Assembly: GCA_914767715.1 (NCBI GenBank)
Contig: OU612065.1
Span: 35,280,001 to 35,340,000, forward strand
Direction: 5' to 3'
DNA length: 60,000 nt
Source: Membranipora membranacea
Lineage: Eukaryota; Bryozoa; Gymnolaemata; Cheilostomatida; Membraniporidae
The translations under genes and the position numbers were made by a program. Position 1 is the first letter of the stretch. Each line of letters starts with the position of its first letter. Of the stretch, positions 1 to 13,100 are shown piece by piece. Below the pieces are notes generated by a model. That model searched no databases and was not told the DNA's origin. It saw only the letters and a program-made list of their open reading frames with translations.

Positions 1-121
1 TTCAATTGGCTAAGCTGTAACAGTATTTGACGCTGACATAATTGAAGCCATGGGTTCTAAGACTACTGTGCAGCAGGAAAAGGTTGTTCAGACTTTCAAT
101 GAACACTGTTTCTCAACATAC

Positions 122-555
122 CCTTGTTATAGTTGATTTGCACATTCAATGCAAATGGTTGTTGAGCCTGACCTACATTGTAACCACCCCCACCACGTAC
201 ACCACTGACACGGCCTCCACCATTGTCACATCTAGCAGCGTCCCCGGCTCCACCGCCTGTCTCTTTTGACCTGTCAAATATCAAGGTGTTTATCTAATGA
301 GCAGCTGTAAGTAGTATGTAGTTTTGTTATTGCAATGTAATGGCAACTGCTATAACTACCCCAGTACTCAAATCATCTCTACTGCTGCTGCTGCAGTTTT
401 AACAAGTTCATCTAACTGAATAGTAAATAAGTATTGAGTGATGGCTGAGGGGTTCTGAACGAAGTACCACAGCTCTTGAATTACAATAGTCATTATATAT
501 AAATCTCTTACCAGTTGGTTGCATCACCAAACAGGTTGCCAATAGCATCCGCCAT
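122..555 (-). CDS. Glycine-rich microprotein, copy 1 (partial at window edge)
   Basis: I do not recognise this gene. Two exons are visible: 512-555, starting at an ATG and read as MADAIGNLFG..., with a GTAAGA donor in phase 2, and 122-270, with acceptor TTTGACAG, phase 2 in and phase 1 out at a GTATGT donor. The second exon joins in frame and is rich in glycine with RGG-like spacing (GVRGGGGYN), then a polar stretch ending INYNKG. The last exon expected from units 2 and 3 lies left of base 1. Copy 1 has Cys and Val where copies 2 and 3 have Arg twice in the glycine-rich part. Conserved splice sites in three copies support it. It could instead be part of a larger gene or an untranslated remnant. 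Confidence 0.4.
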
Positions 556-1199
556 GATGAACAGCCACAGACCAGTACCTCAGCCAGAAAACTTGATTAT
601 TCAACAGTGCCAACGCAGTGTTTTGTGAATCAAAACTTCCTGGTAATGCTGCTATGCTGCAAACATAATACCTAGGTCACACAAAGCAGATATAATGATC
701 GCTATTTATTTCTATTTCCAATAATCATGGAAGTTAACAAAGCCATAGGTTGATTTAATTATCAATGCTTTAGTTGTTCTAAACAATTTAGTGTGTCAAG
801 TAGTGTGGTGCCAAGTCAGCAAGAACAACTCCAATTATACACTATTCTATCTCTTTGTATTTGATGCTGACAAAGGCTTATCCAAAATTTGGTATAGGAA
901 GTGGTAGTGGTTGCTGAAGAAAAAACTGTGGAAAAACGTGCCAGGTGATTTTTTCGTTTACTGCTTCTGACCATGTATAAGCATACATTCCATGTTTTAC
1001 TGGGTAGAATATTTATGGAATTCAAACTGATAAGTTTTGTATAAGGAATTAATTACTATGACTTAAAACACAGAATTCACTGAACAGACTGTTGTTGAAT
1101 GCTTTGTGAAAAAAGACCTTGAGTAAATGAACTCATTGCCGTCACAGCAGCTTTATGTAGGCCTGACATAGTGAAATTTGTGACATTGGACTAATCCAA

Positions 1200-2876
1200 T
1201 CAATTTATTTTTGCACCCGAAGCGGTCACCTGAAAAATTGCAGTGGAGATAACTAGGACTTAGCTCAGGACCTTCAGATTTCTATCTAGGATTGTCTTTT
1301 GTATGTAAGCCGAGGACAAACATCTGTTCATAGCAGTATACCATACTTTCCAATGCTTGATGACATGGTTCTCGATGAGTATAATGCACCTGAGATGGTG
1401 AGATTGTGATCAAATCAATTTAATATTTATCAAGTTTTAACAGTGGTACTATCTTGAGAAAAAAAATCGAAGGCAGACGCAAAAAAAGTGGAAAGAAATT
1501 TGAAAAAACCTGGACAAAAACTGAATGGGAAAAAAACAACTTAAATTATACATTATAGTTATAATCTGCATTCTTCTTCATATTCAAGTTAGCTTTTAAT
1601 TACTTGTCATCTTGAGTGTCACACAGGGCTGACAAGATCAGAATCTTAGTTCTAATTTCAGGATTGCGATGATTTCCTCTCATCCTGTAGTCTTACTCAG
1701 ATTTCACGTCTCCCTCTAAAAGGCTATCTGAAGAACAGCTCTCTATTATCAATCTTAGCACCATTTGTGTCATACTATAACGAGAATAATTGATATTGTA
1801 AACTCTCCCTTAGTATGTATTAGCAAACCAAATTCAAGTGGGTTCAGCCAGAGATCCATTTTAAATGAATAAAGCTATCACAAATGATACATAAATTGCC
1901 ACATATTTCCACATATTTCCACATATTTCCACATATTTCCACAATTTCCACATATTGAGCGTATCAAAAACAAAAGTAAATACACAAAAAAACGGTGTTG
2001 AGACATTGAAACTTTTTCTCTCGCTCAAATATTTGATATCAACAGCGTATCATAATTTCAACGTTTGAAACAGAGTATATGTTTGAAACCACAAATTTAC
2101 TATGCACCAGAATAGTATTGAACATGTAAAAAAATAACCAAACAAAACGCAATCTAAGCTACTTACATTTGACTCGCATCCGCCTCGGCATTTAGTCTTA
2201 TTTATATCCTATAAGCAGAAAAAAATCAACCATTACGGCGTTGGATTAAGGCAAGTGGCTCTTTATGATAATTGCTGAAACTACTAAGTTAATTTTTTGT
2301 CACTGCCAACATTGCTTAAAAACTGAGGGAGATAGTAAAGCCAGGTATTTAATCTTTACAGGTTTATCAACTTACACAAGTTGAACATTGAGCAGTGTTG
2401 TCAGCCCCTTGGTCACCACTGTTTCCTGTAAAGCGCTTCAACAGCGCCTCCTCCAGCGTGCGAGTCTGCAGAGACTCACAGCTGTGTGATTTACGGCAAG
2501 TCAGATATGAGGTTTCACAGTCAGTCAAACATGTGTCCCTTGTGGTAGCCTCACCATCACTTACTATGGAATAGAGAAAGAGAACCATCGATATGCTGTC
2601 ACCAACGAGTTTAATGTAATTTAACCTTTTTTTTGAGCTCCATCACCAACTTGATTGCGTTTTGACTGTTCACAAAACCTAGACTCCACTCTTATCCATT
2701 TGATCTGCATAATTTCAGGTAGTTCATGGGACAATGTATATGTCAGTGGCGTGAACAAATTAAAACGATTAAACTAATTCAATTCAAATATAAGATGATG
2801 AGTATAGAAGTAAAAGATGAAACCTACCAAGGTAGAGTATAGAGAATACAGAACAGATCATAAGTATGCTCTCCAT
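1200..2876 (-). CDS. Small secreted eight-cysteine protein, copy 1
   Basis: Four exons join in frame: 2828-2876, 2376-2563, 2167-2208 and 1200-1229, with GTAGGT/GTAAGT donors and good acceptors, giving 102 residues and a stop. Residues 1-17 (MESILMICSVFSILYLG) form a signal peptide. The mature part has eight cysteines at 28, 32, 39, 45, 76, 79, 86 and 90, spaced C-x3-C-x6-C-x5-C-x30-C-x2-C-x6-C-x3-C, which is nearly mirror-symmetric. A dibasic KR at 59-60 sits in the linker. No family is recognised. Size and cysteine content fit a secreted disulfide-rich peptide such as a signalling, defence or mucus component, but that is inference. It lies 1.3 kb downstream of the CLCA gene on the same strand and recurs in every unit. 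Unit 1 has Gly, not Asp, near the C terminus. Confidence 0.7.
1899..1956. repeat. 10-bp tandem repeat (TTTCCACATA), unit 1
   Basis: About five copies of a 10-bp period lie in the intron between exons 3 and 4 of the cysteine-rich gene. The matching array has fewer or altered copies in units 2 (near 31164-31220) and 3 (near 55773-55820), so copy number varies between units. Confidence 0.85.
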
Positions 2877-4152
2877 GGTAAGATAGTAAGCAACCAGAGG
2901 AACGTGAACATTCACGTGTAAACCTCTTGTGTACAATTTGACATCTCATCCTAAACTTTATACCAAATTCTACTCTTATAGACTTCAAGTTTGAGCAATC
3001 ATAGCGGTCAAGATGGACAAAGATACCTGTCATTATATGGGAGGTTAGTTAATTAAACCTATCAATGACCGACTTAATTGCTGAATTGCTAATGGATTAT
3101 TTCTGTCGATGACATGTGCTTTTATCTCTTGGAGGCATTCAGAGAGTTCAAAGGTCTGGGTGTCAAACATACAAGTCGTATATCTGTGCTGGATCTTATT
3201 GCTCTTAATTAGAATGCATGTCAATCAAAGACCTTCTCTTGTATTTTAATGATATGCTATCAAAAACGGTGACACACATTATTATGAATGTCCTATAGTT
3301 CATTACTTTTTACACTGTGAAGTTGACTTATTTTTAATCTAATAAAGAGAGAAATAGATGTAGATAATTACTATCAATTGATGCCCATTTAACAGCAGTT
3401 AGTAGTAGGTCCTTAGTAGTATGTATACATTTATGTATATGATTGTATGTATAAAAATATATTTATTTGATTATATTATGTATACTACAACAATATAAAC
3501 AAAAATATAATAAATCATTGCTGTCTTACTCTTATTTGCTGTGTCTGTATAGTGTCAAAGGCAGAATCAGTGCTGTGCTGTATTCAATGTTAGGCTGCCA
3601 AAGGGTCGTCACTCCAGTAGTGAGAGCCATGGGGAGGTGAGGGTTTTACCACGAAATAGCTAAATTAAAAGTTGCTCTCCTGGAATACTCAAAAAAAGTC
3701 AAATCATCTCAGTAAAGCAGTGTTAAGATGAAGCATTTTTGTGGCTGAAATTCACACTGATAAAGAGGCAATATCATTAATTATATTACCAATGAAGCAG
3801 CATAGTGATATGGTAGCACAAGGTAATAGTTTCAATTGAGAAAAATAATTGTTAATAATCATGTGAAATTCATCTCATAATTTCCGAGTTTATAATGTTG
3901 TTTACGTAGCCAAACCAAACAGAAAAGTTATAAATCTTCTTTCTGTATGCTATATGTAACAATATACATTCAAGTATATTCAAATGGTTCCAGTGAGGTT
4001 AAGAAAAAAATTATAAAGCTTGCACAATTTTACAACTTAATAATATTCAACTACAACCAAAGGCTGTTGGTCTTGGTACCCTGATGGTTGAAATTCCGCC
4101 CGACTATCCATAATTAGAGCTCAACCAACAGTCTGTGGCCTTGGGACTAGCT

Positions 4153-7100
4153 CTAACTTAAAGCATTAACCACATATTTTCCTTGTGTTCTTTTCTTCAC
4201 AACATAAAATGCAACACCGATGACGAAAATAATTATTGCACCACCAACAGATCCGCCAGCCACAAAGCCAAAGTTTATATGTTCTGTAGTGACGGTAGGG
4301 ACAGGTGCCTCTGTCACCATCTTGTCCCTTCTCTGCACTTCCTCAAGCAATACGTCCCCAGGGGTAGGCTAGTGGTGAGAAAAGAATTTAATCGTGTTAG
4401 CTATAAATATCATTAGCGGTTGTATTTCTAGGTGCTCTAAGTTTTACCCAGTTACTCGGAATGACTAGGGCAAATTTCAAGCTATTAAAAACTAAAAGTT
4501 AGTATTTGGAACCAAATGATCCTCTCAATTGACTGAAGGTGAAAAAAAAACTAAAGGAATAATTTATGAAACAAAATCCCATTCAAAGTTTTACTACAAA
4601 GTAGAGCAGCTGACAATCACTGCTGTTCGATCCATGAAATTACCTCCTGGCTGAGACAGAAGGATGTGTTGATGCTGACTTGTATGAAATTCTGGGAGTC
4701 CGTGTTGCCAAGCAATTATCTTCAAAGGCTGCAGATTGGAAGGCCTAGGCCCAAGTCCGGCAACGAATGGTTTTGAAGTTTCAGCTCGACTTCAGTCCTT
4801 GGAAATGGAGGAATATCTCAAGGGCGAGCCAAGAGATGATAACTCAAAAGTTACATGGAATCACAATGAATGAGAAATACTTACAGCGTCAGGGATGTAC
4901 ACTTCATATGTATCACCATCAAGCTGGATCTGTGAGAAAAATCAGTTATTTATACTTGATGTGGCTTGTCCAGTAATTTTTTTATAACATCGTTTTGTCA
5001 GCTTCAAAGTAGATCAGTTTGATCAAATTCGCCTGCTCTCCTTCCACTTGTCACGTCGCAGGCCTTTTTGTCTGCGGCGTGTTCAGTGGAGGGAGAGCAG
5101 CACCAAATTCAGGGAAATGGACCAAACTTGGTCTCGTCTTGTGCCAGAAAAAGTAGCTATGGTCCTTCACTGAGGTCTTACAATATTTATATAATAATAA
5201 TATTCCTCTCTGAAAACTTTCGATGTCATGATGAGACTTTCTTTCCTACTTTGTCATGCTACATCGTATATAACTGTTTAAACCTACATCATGAGCGCAC
5301 AAGTTGTTCCAAAAATTCCTTTTTGCAAAACTGAATGACCTACCGGATGCTCAAATTCCTCCGGTTTGAGGAATGACGCTGTGACTATGTTAGACCAGGG
5401 GGCACTGTTATTCTCTTTGTCAAACGCTCTTATCCTGATAAAGTACACTTCTTCTGTCTTATTGTCTACCTGATCGGATAAGTCAGCAGAGCGTTTAGCC
5501 CTGCTGCTCACTACACTAGCCAGTTCCGCTAAGAATATCAACACAACAAAGATATCAGCAAAAAAAACATACATGTACACACAACTCATTCTTTTTGATC
5601 CCAAACACACTACCAGATTTTTCACCTTCTTTCCCCGAGGTTGCTTTATATAGTTTATTTTTATACGGAAATGACATCATGGTAAACTTGTACATTTAGC
5701 ATGACATTGCCGTAAGAAATAAGAGTACAATTTCACACTGCACACCAAACGCAAATGATAGCAATAAATAAGAGTAGTGAGCCATCTGAGAGTATATATT
5801 GATATGTCGGGGCTGTGTGCAACAAATCTGATACAAGGATTTTGTTGCACACAGCCCGAAAAAATCAGATATTAATTTTTCCACTTGTCTACATGGTATT
5901 ATTGTAAGCAGCTTAATAGAGATGATATCGTTTTGCTTACTTGTGTTTATTTTAATCTCAACAGGTTCACCAGCTTCCTTATCTAAATCACTAGAATTGG
6001 TCAAGACCCAGTAGTTTGCTTCTAGGTTTGTGCTGTTAAACACATCATTCTGGTCCGTATATGCAGCCACAGCATATCCAGTGGCTGTAAACAAACAGTG
6101 TACCTTATCATGCAACTTCAAAGTGAGAGCAAAATTTAGAAACATATATTCTCAGTTGAAATAAATTCTCAAAATTGTGCTGCTTTAAGTTGGGATACAG
6201 GCATCGACCATGGTCACCAGTCTGGCGTAGTAGTACCACGCCAACAAGTAAAAAAAGGGGAATTCACACAAGTCAATTTTCAGACGTGACGTTGTGGATT
6301 TCAAATCCACTTTCTGTTCCAAAATCCATACTTTAATTTTCCAAAAAGTAGATATTGCGGTTATCTGGGTGAAACTGAATATCACTCAAAATCTGCACGG
6401 TTATCGATAGAGAAGAGGATTTGCTGTAATCTGAGTTTTTGGGACAGAGAAGTTATACTCAGCCGAAGGACCTGGAGTAAAACCTGTGTATGTGTTACAT
6501 TGTAGCCTGCAAAGCTGTTCCGGAAAGAAACAACATTCTGCATCTAAAAGCAATTCGCCATGATTCTGGAGCAGAATTTCATATAAATTCACCATTCATT
6601 TCGGTGACATTGAAGCATTAGTCCCATTAAAAGTTAGGCTATCAATGAAGAGTTATTTAAGTTTTCTCCAAACCTGTGCCTTGTCCCGGGTTGTCTCCTG
6701 CTGCAGTCCAGCCAATAGTAAGCACATCTGATCCATCTACGGCTGTCAGTAAGGTGAGGTCTGTGACCGGCTCAGGGGCTAATTTATCCTCAATAATCGG
6801 ATGCCAGTTAGAGACTAGAATGGCTCCACCTGGCGATTTATAAATAATATGATAACCTGGCTGTGATGTTGCGGCTGGCTCATAAATAAAACAACTGACT
6901 GTAGTTTTTGGTCAATAATCATTTACCTACACAGCGGCAAGGATTAGTGACCAGATAAATGGAAGAAGGATAAGTGGGACAGCTTTCACAATAGTCCCTG
7001 GACTATCTAGGTGTTCCCTAGCTTCATCGGTGGTTGGGAAAGTGGTTGATAATGAAATGATACTGCCAGCTATCCCGACACTGTTTAAGCGCTTAAACTA

Positions 7101-10100
7101 GCTGTTCTCATGCTTTTTATACTATATTTTTATGACTTTCTATTAAAAGATTTGTTGATTTTGACATTTCAATAACTGCATGAGGGGCTGAATTTCGAGT
7201 TGACTATGGCTGATAGATTTATTGATCCAGTGAGATCAAGTTTTTAGTTCATTCTCAGCTTACCGTCCCTGCTTCTTGTTATAGCACTAATATTCATGCC
7301 TTGTACTCCAGAGCAATCCTTACACTTCTTTATTTTTCTGATGAATGGCTTTCCTTTGATATCAACCTGAAAATTCCATTATAAAAGACGTATTCTCAGT
7401 TTTTCTGAAGATTAAATAAGTCAAATATTTTATAGTTTGATTGCCTGACACATATTATATGAATTTCTTACATATAACTACCCTGTCTTGACAAGCTGTC
7501 GTCCTCTATGAAAACCTGGTTTTGTCCCCTCCTGCCCACCGAGCAAAGCTTGTCAAGACAGGCTAGCATATAACATAATAACAAGCTGGACGTTATGCCC
7601 TGTGTAGACTGACCTTCCAGCTGTAGTACCCATCACCGTTGAATTGATCCGCGTTGAGGAGACCGCTGTACACTCCATCCCACTTTGTAGAATCAGCTCC
7701 TGGATAAAAACAAGTAATCTAGTGAGTGGAATTGTTGAACTGCCTGAAGCACAAATCTGTACCTGTTATAACAGTCTTCATATAATTTTGATCGGCCCAT
7801 GGCAGCATCAATTCCCTCTACAGACGGTGAGACTCGATGAGGAAGCTGACACAAAGCAACCCATTGTTCATAGTGTTGAGCAGTGAGGGGTTCTGACAGA
7901 AGATTGGACTTGACTTTAACATTTATCTATTCTTCCTCACTACATATATCATAGGTTGTAAGTTTCACAGCCTCTTAATCGAAAATAATGGTCCAAAAAA
8001 AAGAATGCCGATGTTGGATAACCTAACGTCTTTGTGGTCACACAGTGTCATAAGCATACACTGCGGATACCAAAGTCACTGCTCTCTTCGTTCATGCATC
8101 TGTGAAGAAAATGGGATGACGTGTGCTAGTAAAACAAGCAAGGTTGATGGGTGATGACGTAAGTGAGTGAGTGAGTGAGTAATGTGACTTTCTTTGAACA
8201 GTTAAATTAGTTCTGAGAGCTTGGCACGTACCTGCCCCATTGTCACGCAATCTGACGCCTACCGTAGCGCTATTTGGTAAAGTGACAGTTACTTTCACCT
8301 TCAAACGAGACACAGGGACAACTCCTTTCATAATTGTCACGTAAAACTTGAGCTGTGAGATAGACAGCAAAAACGGAAATAAAATAAGGGTAGGTTAAAA
8401 ATAAAGAATGTAAAATTGCTACCATTCTGTGTGGCTTGTCAATTGAAATGAATCTTTTTTGGAGCTTGGTTTATCAGTGTGGTTAAAATATTGGTTTCGA
8501 ATCACAAGGTCTGTCTCAGCTCAAAAACCGATAAGTGATGACCTCGTTGCAGTCCTCTCTTCGAATAACAGTCAGTACTTTCCCAAGTTTGGAGTTAATA
8601 TGAAAATAAAAACCTAAAAAACCAACCTGGGCGTGGTCATGGAACTTGATGTTTTGTGAGTCCGATTTAGCATCAATATTGATTGGAGTCTCATCTTCAA
8701 CAGGTTTAGATGTTACAGTAAGAGACACATCAGACTGTCCTCCCGGATTATGCGTCGACATTGTGTATTCAACCTCGCCATTCTAAAAGCAGCGATCTTA
8801 GTATTATGATAGAGTAGATATGAAAACAAAACCATTGGGAGTACAATGTTATATAAAATTAACGGCATATGAAAGTATATATCAAAACATAAAAGAGTAA
8901 GTAAACATCAGTTTTCTTTTTTTAAATGTGGAGGCCTTCATCAGGACTATGATTATTGGATGGAGAACACACGGGTCAATCAATTCAAAGAAACTATTTG
9001 ATATTCCAATGTACTCACAGCAGTTCCATTTATATCAGCGATGATTCTCTTTTCGGCTGTATTAGGCGTGATCGTTATTTTTGTAGAGTTATCCACCATG
9101 TTTACGTCGACTTTAACATCAGCTGAGTAGGTGAATGATAGTCGCGTGTCTTGTATACTATTGTCTATGTATAAAGTCCTAGTCAGGGTCGGTACATCGG
9201 CACTGAGTGTGATTTTTTCGTTAGCCAGCTGAAAACAGTTATAGAAACTATGTTGAGATGTTGAGAAGAAATCACCATACATTGACCGTTGAAAAGTCTA
9301 TGTCTCATAACCCCCGGTGACTTTAACTGGTAGTCTCAAGATATGCTCAGGTAGTATTTGGATCTTTCTGAATGAATACCATGGGATGGCACCTCGATAC
9401 CAGTAATGATGGTATCCTGCCGTCGTTAGATTTACAAAACTCACAGTGACCAGTGAATCGTCTGAACTGATCAAAGCAGATCTTAGGGCGCCAAGTGAAT
9501 CTTTATCCCCTGCAAAGTAGCTCTGGCCTCCTGTTGCTTTTGCAAGACTGACTAGAACAGCATCCGCATTTTGACTGAAATAAAAAATATCGTTTCTTCT
9601 TTTGAGGCCCAAAACTTAACAGTTTGTCAAACATCTATCTGCTAAAGGCTACAACTTCTGGCTTGCACCATATGAGTAACAAACACATCAGGTTTTAGCA
9701 TGTGGCTTATCTCTGAGGGGGATCTCCATATGATATTGCTTTAAAGCAATGTGAGTTGCATCACTAAAGGAAGCATAGTTGTATTTGGATAAATGCTGCA
9801 GTGATTTATGAAAACACTTGCTCGTAAGCGATAGTGTCCACAATGATCCCATCGATAACGATGCTTGGCAGCACTGAGGTAACCATTGGACTCGAAGTCT
9901 CTCGCCCATCACTCAAGACTAATATGTGGGTTCCAACTGGCTTGGAGTCTGTATAAGCGTTCAGCATCTAGTTCAAACAAAAGCAAAAACATTTTGAGAC
10001 TAAATCCCGCTGTTAATGTCATACATGTTTCTTATGCCATTAAAAACATAAATTATAGGTTTGTGTCTAGAGGTTGATGAAGCATAAAATAAGCACATCT

Positions 10101-13100
10101 CTACTTTCTCCAGTTTTCACATTTATGTTCAGATGTACCTATATATTACAAACAACTTCATTTAGCCAATGAAATCATATCATCATATCTGGACCACGAA
10201 ATTTCACCTCAAACAGTTTTCCCAGCAAACGGTGAACATTGGGATAATGTTTTGCATATAAATTTCCTTAATATTACAATCTGTTAACATTTGGCTAACA
10301 TTGTGTAAAAATGATAGGCTTTGGTTATTGTCTAATAGGTTACGGAATGGTAATCACAATGTTCAGATTCTGTTACAGCAGAATCTTCAGATATGAGTAT
10401 TTGTCAAATTTTATTTTTAATGTGATGATAATTTCTTTATGTAATGACAAGAAAACAGCTCATAATTAGCACTTGAATAATGTTATGATAATGCTAAAAA
10501 ATAGCATTTGATTGTAACAATGTTGAGGGTGTCAAAATATGTGGGTTGGATTTATCTCACCTGCTGACATTTTTGTAGGCCAGCTCCAATACTGGTTTCA
10601 CCGCTTGCATTAGTTGGTACAGCTCCCAAAAGTGATGTCCTTGTTGGCATGCCCTCTATTTTTGTCATAGAAGCTTGAGTGCTAGCTGAATTTGAAAATG
10701 TGACAATTCCAAGAGATGCTCCATTCTCAGCATAATTTGATATATAATCTCGTACAGTTGTACCAAGATTCTGTATTCGTTCACCCTAGAAGATAGAAGA
10801 CAGTGATTTCATATTAGTCCCGTTCCCAATTCAATTCTCTGAATAGCACCACATATTCAAGTCAAACAGGAATGTGTAGTGATAAGGTGATGATTTTATT
10901 TTATCAATATAACTGCAGGTCTAATGATCGTAGCAAGCTTGAATCAACGAGCGCAAAGGCTATCAGCTCTCAGCCTTCCCTCTATTTCTCTCCACATCAA
11001 ATAATTAGAGTCAGTTGCAGGCGGCGCTTCATGGCTGTAAGGTGATGCAGCTCACCATTCATTAGTATGACAATGGTTATCATAATAGTTTACCTGCAAC
11101 TATATTAATGTAAAGGAGCTAATGATCAGTAAACCTTTCTGATTGTATTTCTGTTACTTCAAAAATACCATGTAGCTGTCTGTAGCTTGCTTTGATTGTA
11201 TTTTGCTGTTCATTCATGTACTTATTTCTTACTTATAAATGGTAATGTTTTGCTTTCCGAGAACGAAATTGTCATAACCGTTATCTCACTCACTAAATAT
11301 TACTCCCTGGCTGCAGCAAAATGCATTGAATTAATATCAGTGTTCATAACTCTTTGCTATCGTTTTTGTTATAACTAGGAGTTATGCCCTCTTCGGGAAT
11401 GAAAAGATAACTTGAAAAACCATTTTCTTCAAGAATACTTCGTTGAAAGTAGCAGTGTGAAGACTGGTTGAACACTTACCCTCATGCTTCCAGACACATC
11501 GAGTGAGAGGCACACCATATTGGTATTATTGACTTGCTTCTGCTGCACTATGGTAAAGGTTGTTTGAGGCACTTTGCTTTTATTCGATGGTTTTGAGGCT
11601 GAAACAGTGTAAGATTTTGGCAAAGAAAAGTTGGGTACCATTCTAAATAGTCACATTATAATGCAAGCGAGCAGAATTCCACGTGTGCCAAAATTCGCGG
11701 CCAAACAAACATGCCCCGTTACATTTGGTCCCCCTGTGACTTCAATGTGGAAGAACCTCGCCTGACAATCCCCACGGCCTATAGTCAGTGACGCCATATA
11801 TGTATCATCTATCTAGTGGTTTTTTCCTTCACAAAAACCCGTTCTTAAATTTCGATTAGTTTCTTGGTGCAATAGCCAGACTTATGTGTTGATAATTTAT
11901 CAATGTAATTAAAAAATAAGAATAGAGAGGGTACTTATTTCCATCCATTGCATTTCAGATGAACATAACTCAAAGACATGTATGTTTTCAGCAGACAGCA
12001 TTGATGTAGAATAAACATATATATATATATATACATTAACCCCAGCGGGAGGCAGTATAAATATATGATCATTAATCCTCCGCTTGTTTTTAGATGATGC
12101 ACATTTGACCAGATGTATGTTAGATAGTGATTCACGCAGAGTACTTACAAAAGTCATTATGCCTTGACATAACCTCCCAGGAGCTTCTTTGGTTACATTT
12201 CTTATTCTGTTGGTTAGGAGACTCAGTGTCATGAAGGTGATCATTACTTCTCAAAGCACCTGTTTTGAACCACCCGAGTTTGTCAACACCTCCGTTGCAG
12301 AACTGTGTTACCTGCAGTGACAAGGTGGATAAACTCACAAATGTTTCAATCAATTGTATTCAAAGATGATGCAGGCTTCAAATTTTCTTCATTATAAGGC
12401 TAGTGCCATGTTTAATAAGTTGCCATATTTCCTATAAATAAATTGTATGTATGTTGGTTTAATATTAGTGACATCATCATCAACTTACAACAACATCATA
12501 TCTTTCCTGTCTCAGCAAAAAACGGAAGATATCCACGAGTAGAAATCAAATGAGCCCTCTCCGTTGGCCTGTGAGAACAATCGACAGTATGATTTGTCAC
12601 TAAACAAGGCAAAGTACGGTAAAACCGCTACATGCACTAAATCAAGACATTAGAACAAAGAAATATATTATCTTTTGTCTATACTTATTTACCCCTGGTA
12701 GAAACTCTGCATACATCAGAGAAGCAGTATTCTTCTTATTCTTCTGGCTTCCATCAAGCTCAAATGTACAGTTCACAGGAAGGCCAGTGTTTCCATCCAC
12801 ACTGCAGCCTTCATTTGCGTCCCATGAATCATGTATTCGTCCTTTGATGTCTTTTGGGCATCTAAAAAGACGATGGAACTATATCAGGTATAATATAAAA
12901 TCTAAATAGTAAACACCTCAACGTTGGCAATATTCAAAGGATAATGATTAACTTGTCCCTTGAAAGATGAATCAAAATAACACACAAGAACTAACCCGGT
13001 TGGCTTTGGAATACTGCCAGATGCATAGAATAATGGATCGCTTCCCTTCGGGCTTTCATCAAATAGTCCCCATCTAAGGTGAGCCCATTCCCGCACCATT

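Noticed and set aside
96-284. An ATG-initiated single-exon glycine-rich gene
   Set aside because: The apparent ATG lies in intron sequence; the exon with a proper acceptor starts at 270 and joins an upstream exon at 512-555.
816-1025. A 69-codon open frame conserved in all three units
   Set aside because: Conservation follows from recent duplication; there are no exon signals, domain or signal peptide.
4767-5334. Plus-strand open frames repeated in all units
   Set aside because: They overlap minus-strand CLCA exons and introns and have no protein features; taken as shadows.
6401-6515. An additional CLCA exon (reading GFTPGPSAEYNFSVP)
   Set aside because: It has an acceptor-like start but reaches a stop with no usable donor, and exons 6674-6829 and 5941-6084 already join in frame to match the CLCA family.
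10981-11291. A transposon insertion specific to unit 1
   Set aside because: The 0.3-kb difference with unit 2 (43507) has no target duplication or inverted ends, so a deletion in unit 2 is as likely.
11599-11660. Start of CLCA exon 10 at the upstream acceptor near 11642
   Set aside because: Joining there creates a stop (T|AA) with the previous exon; the acceptor at 11598 keeps the frame and the family sequence.
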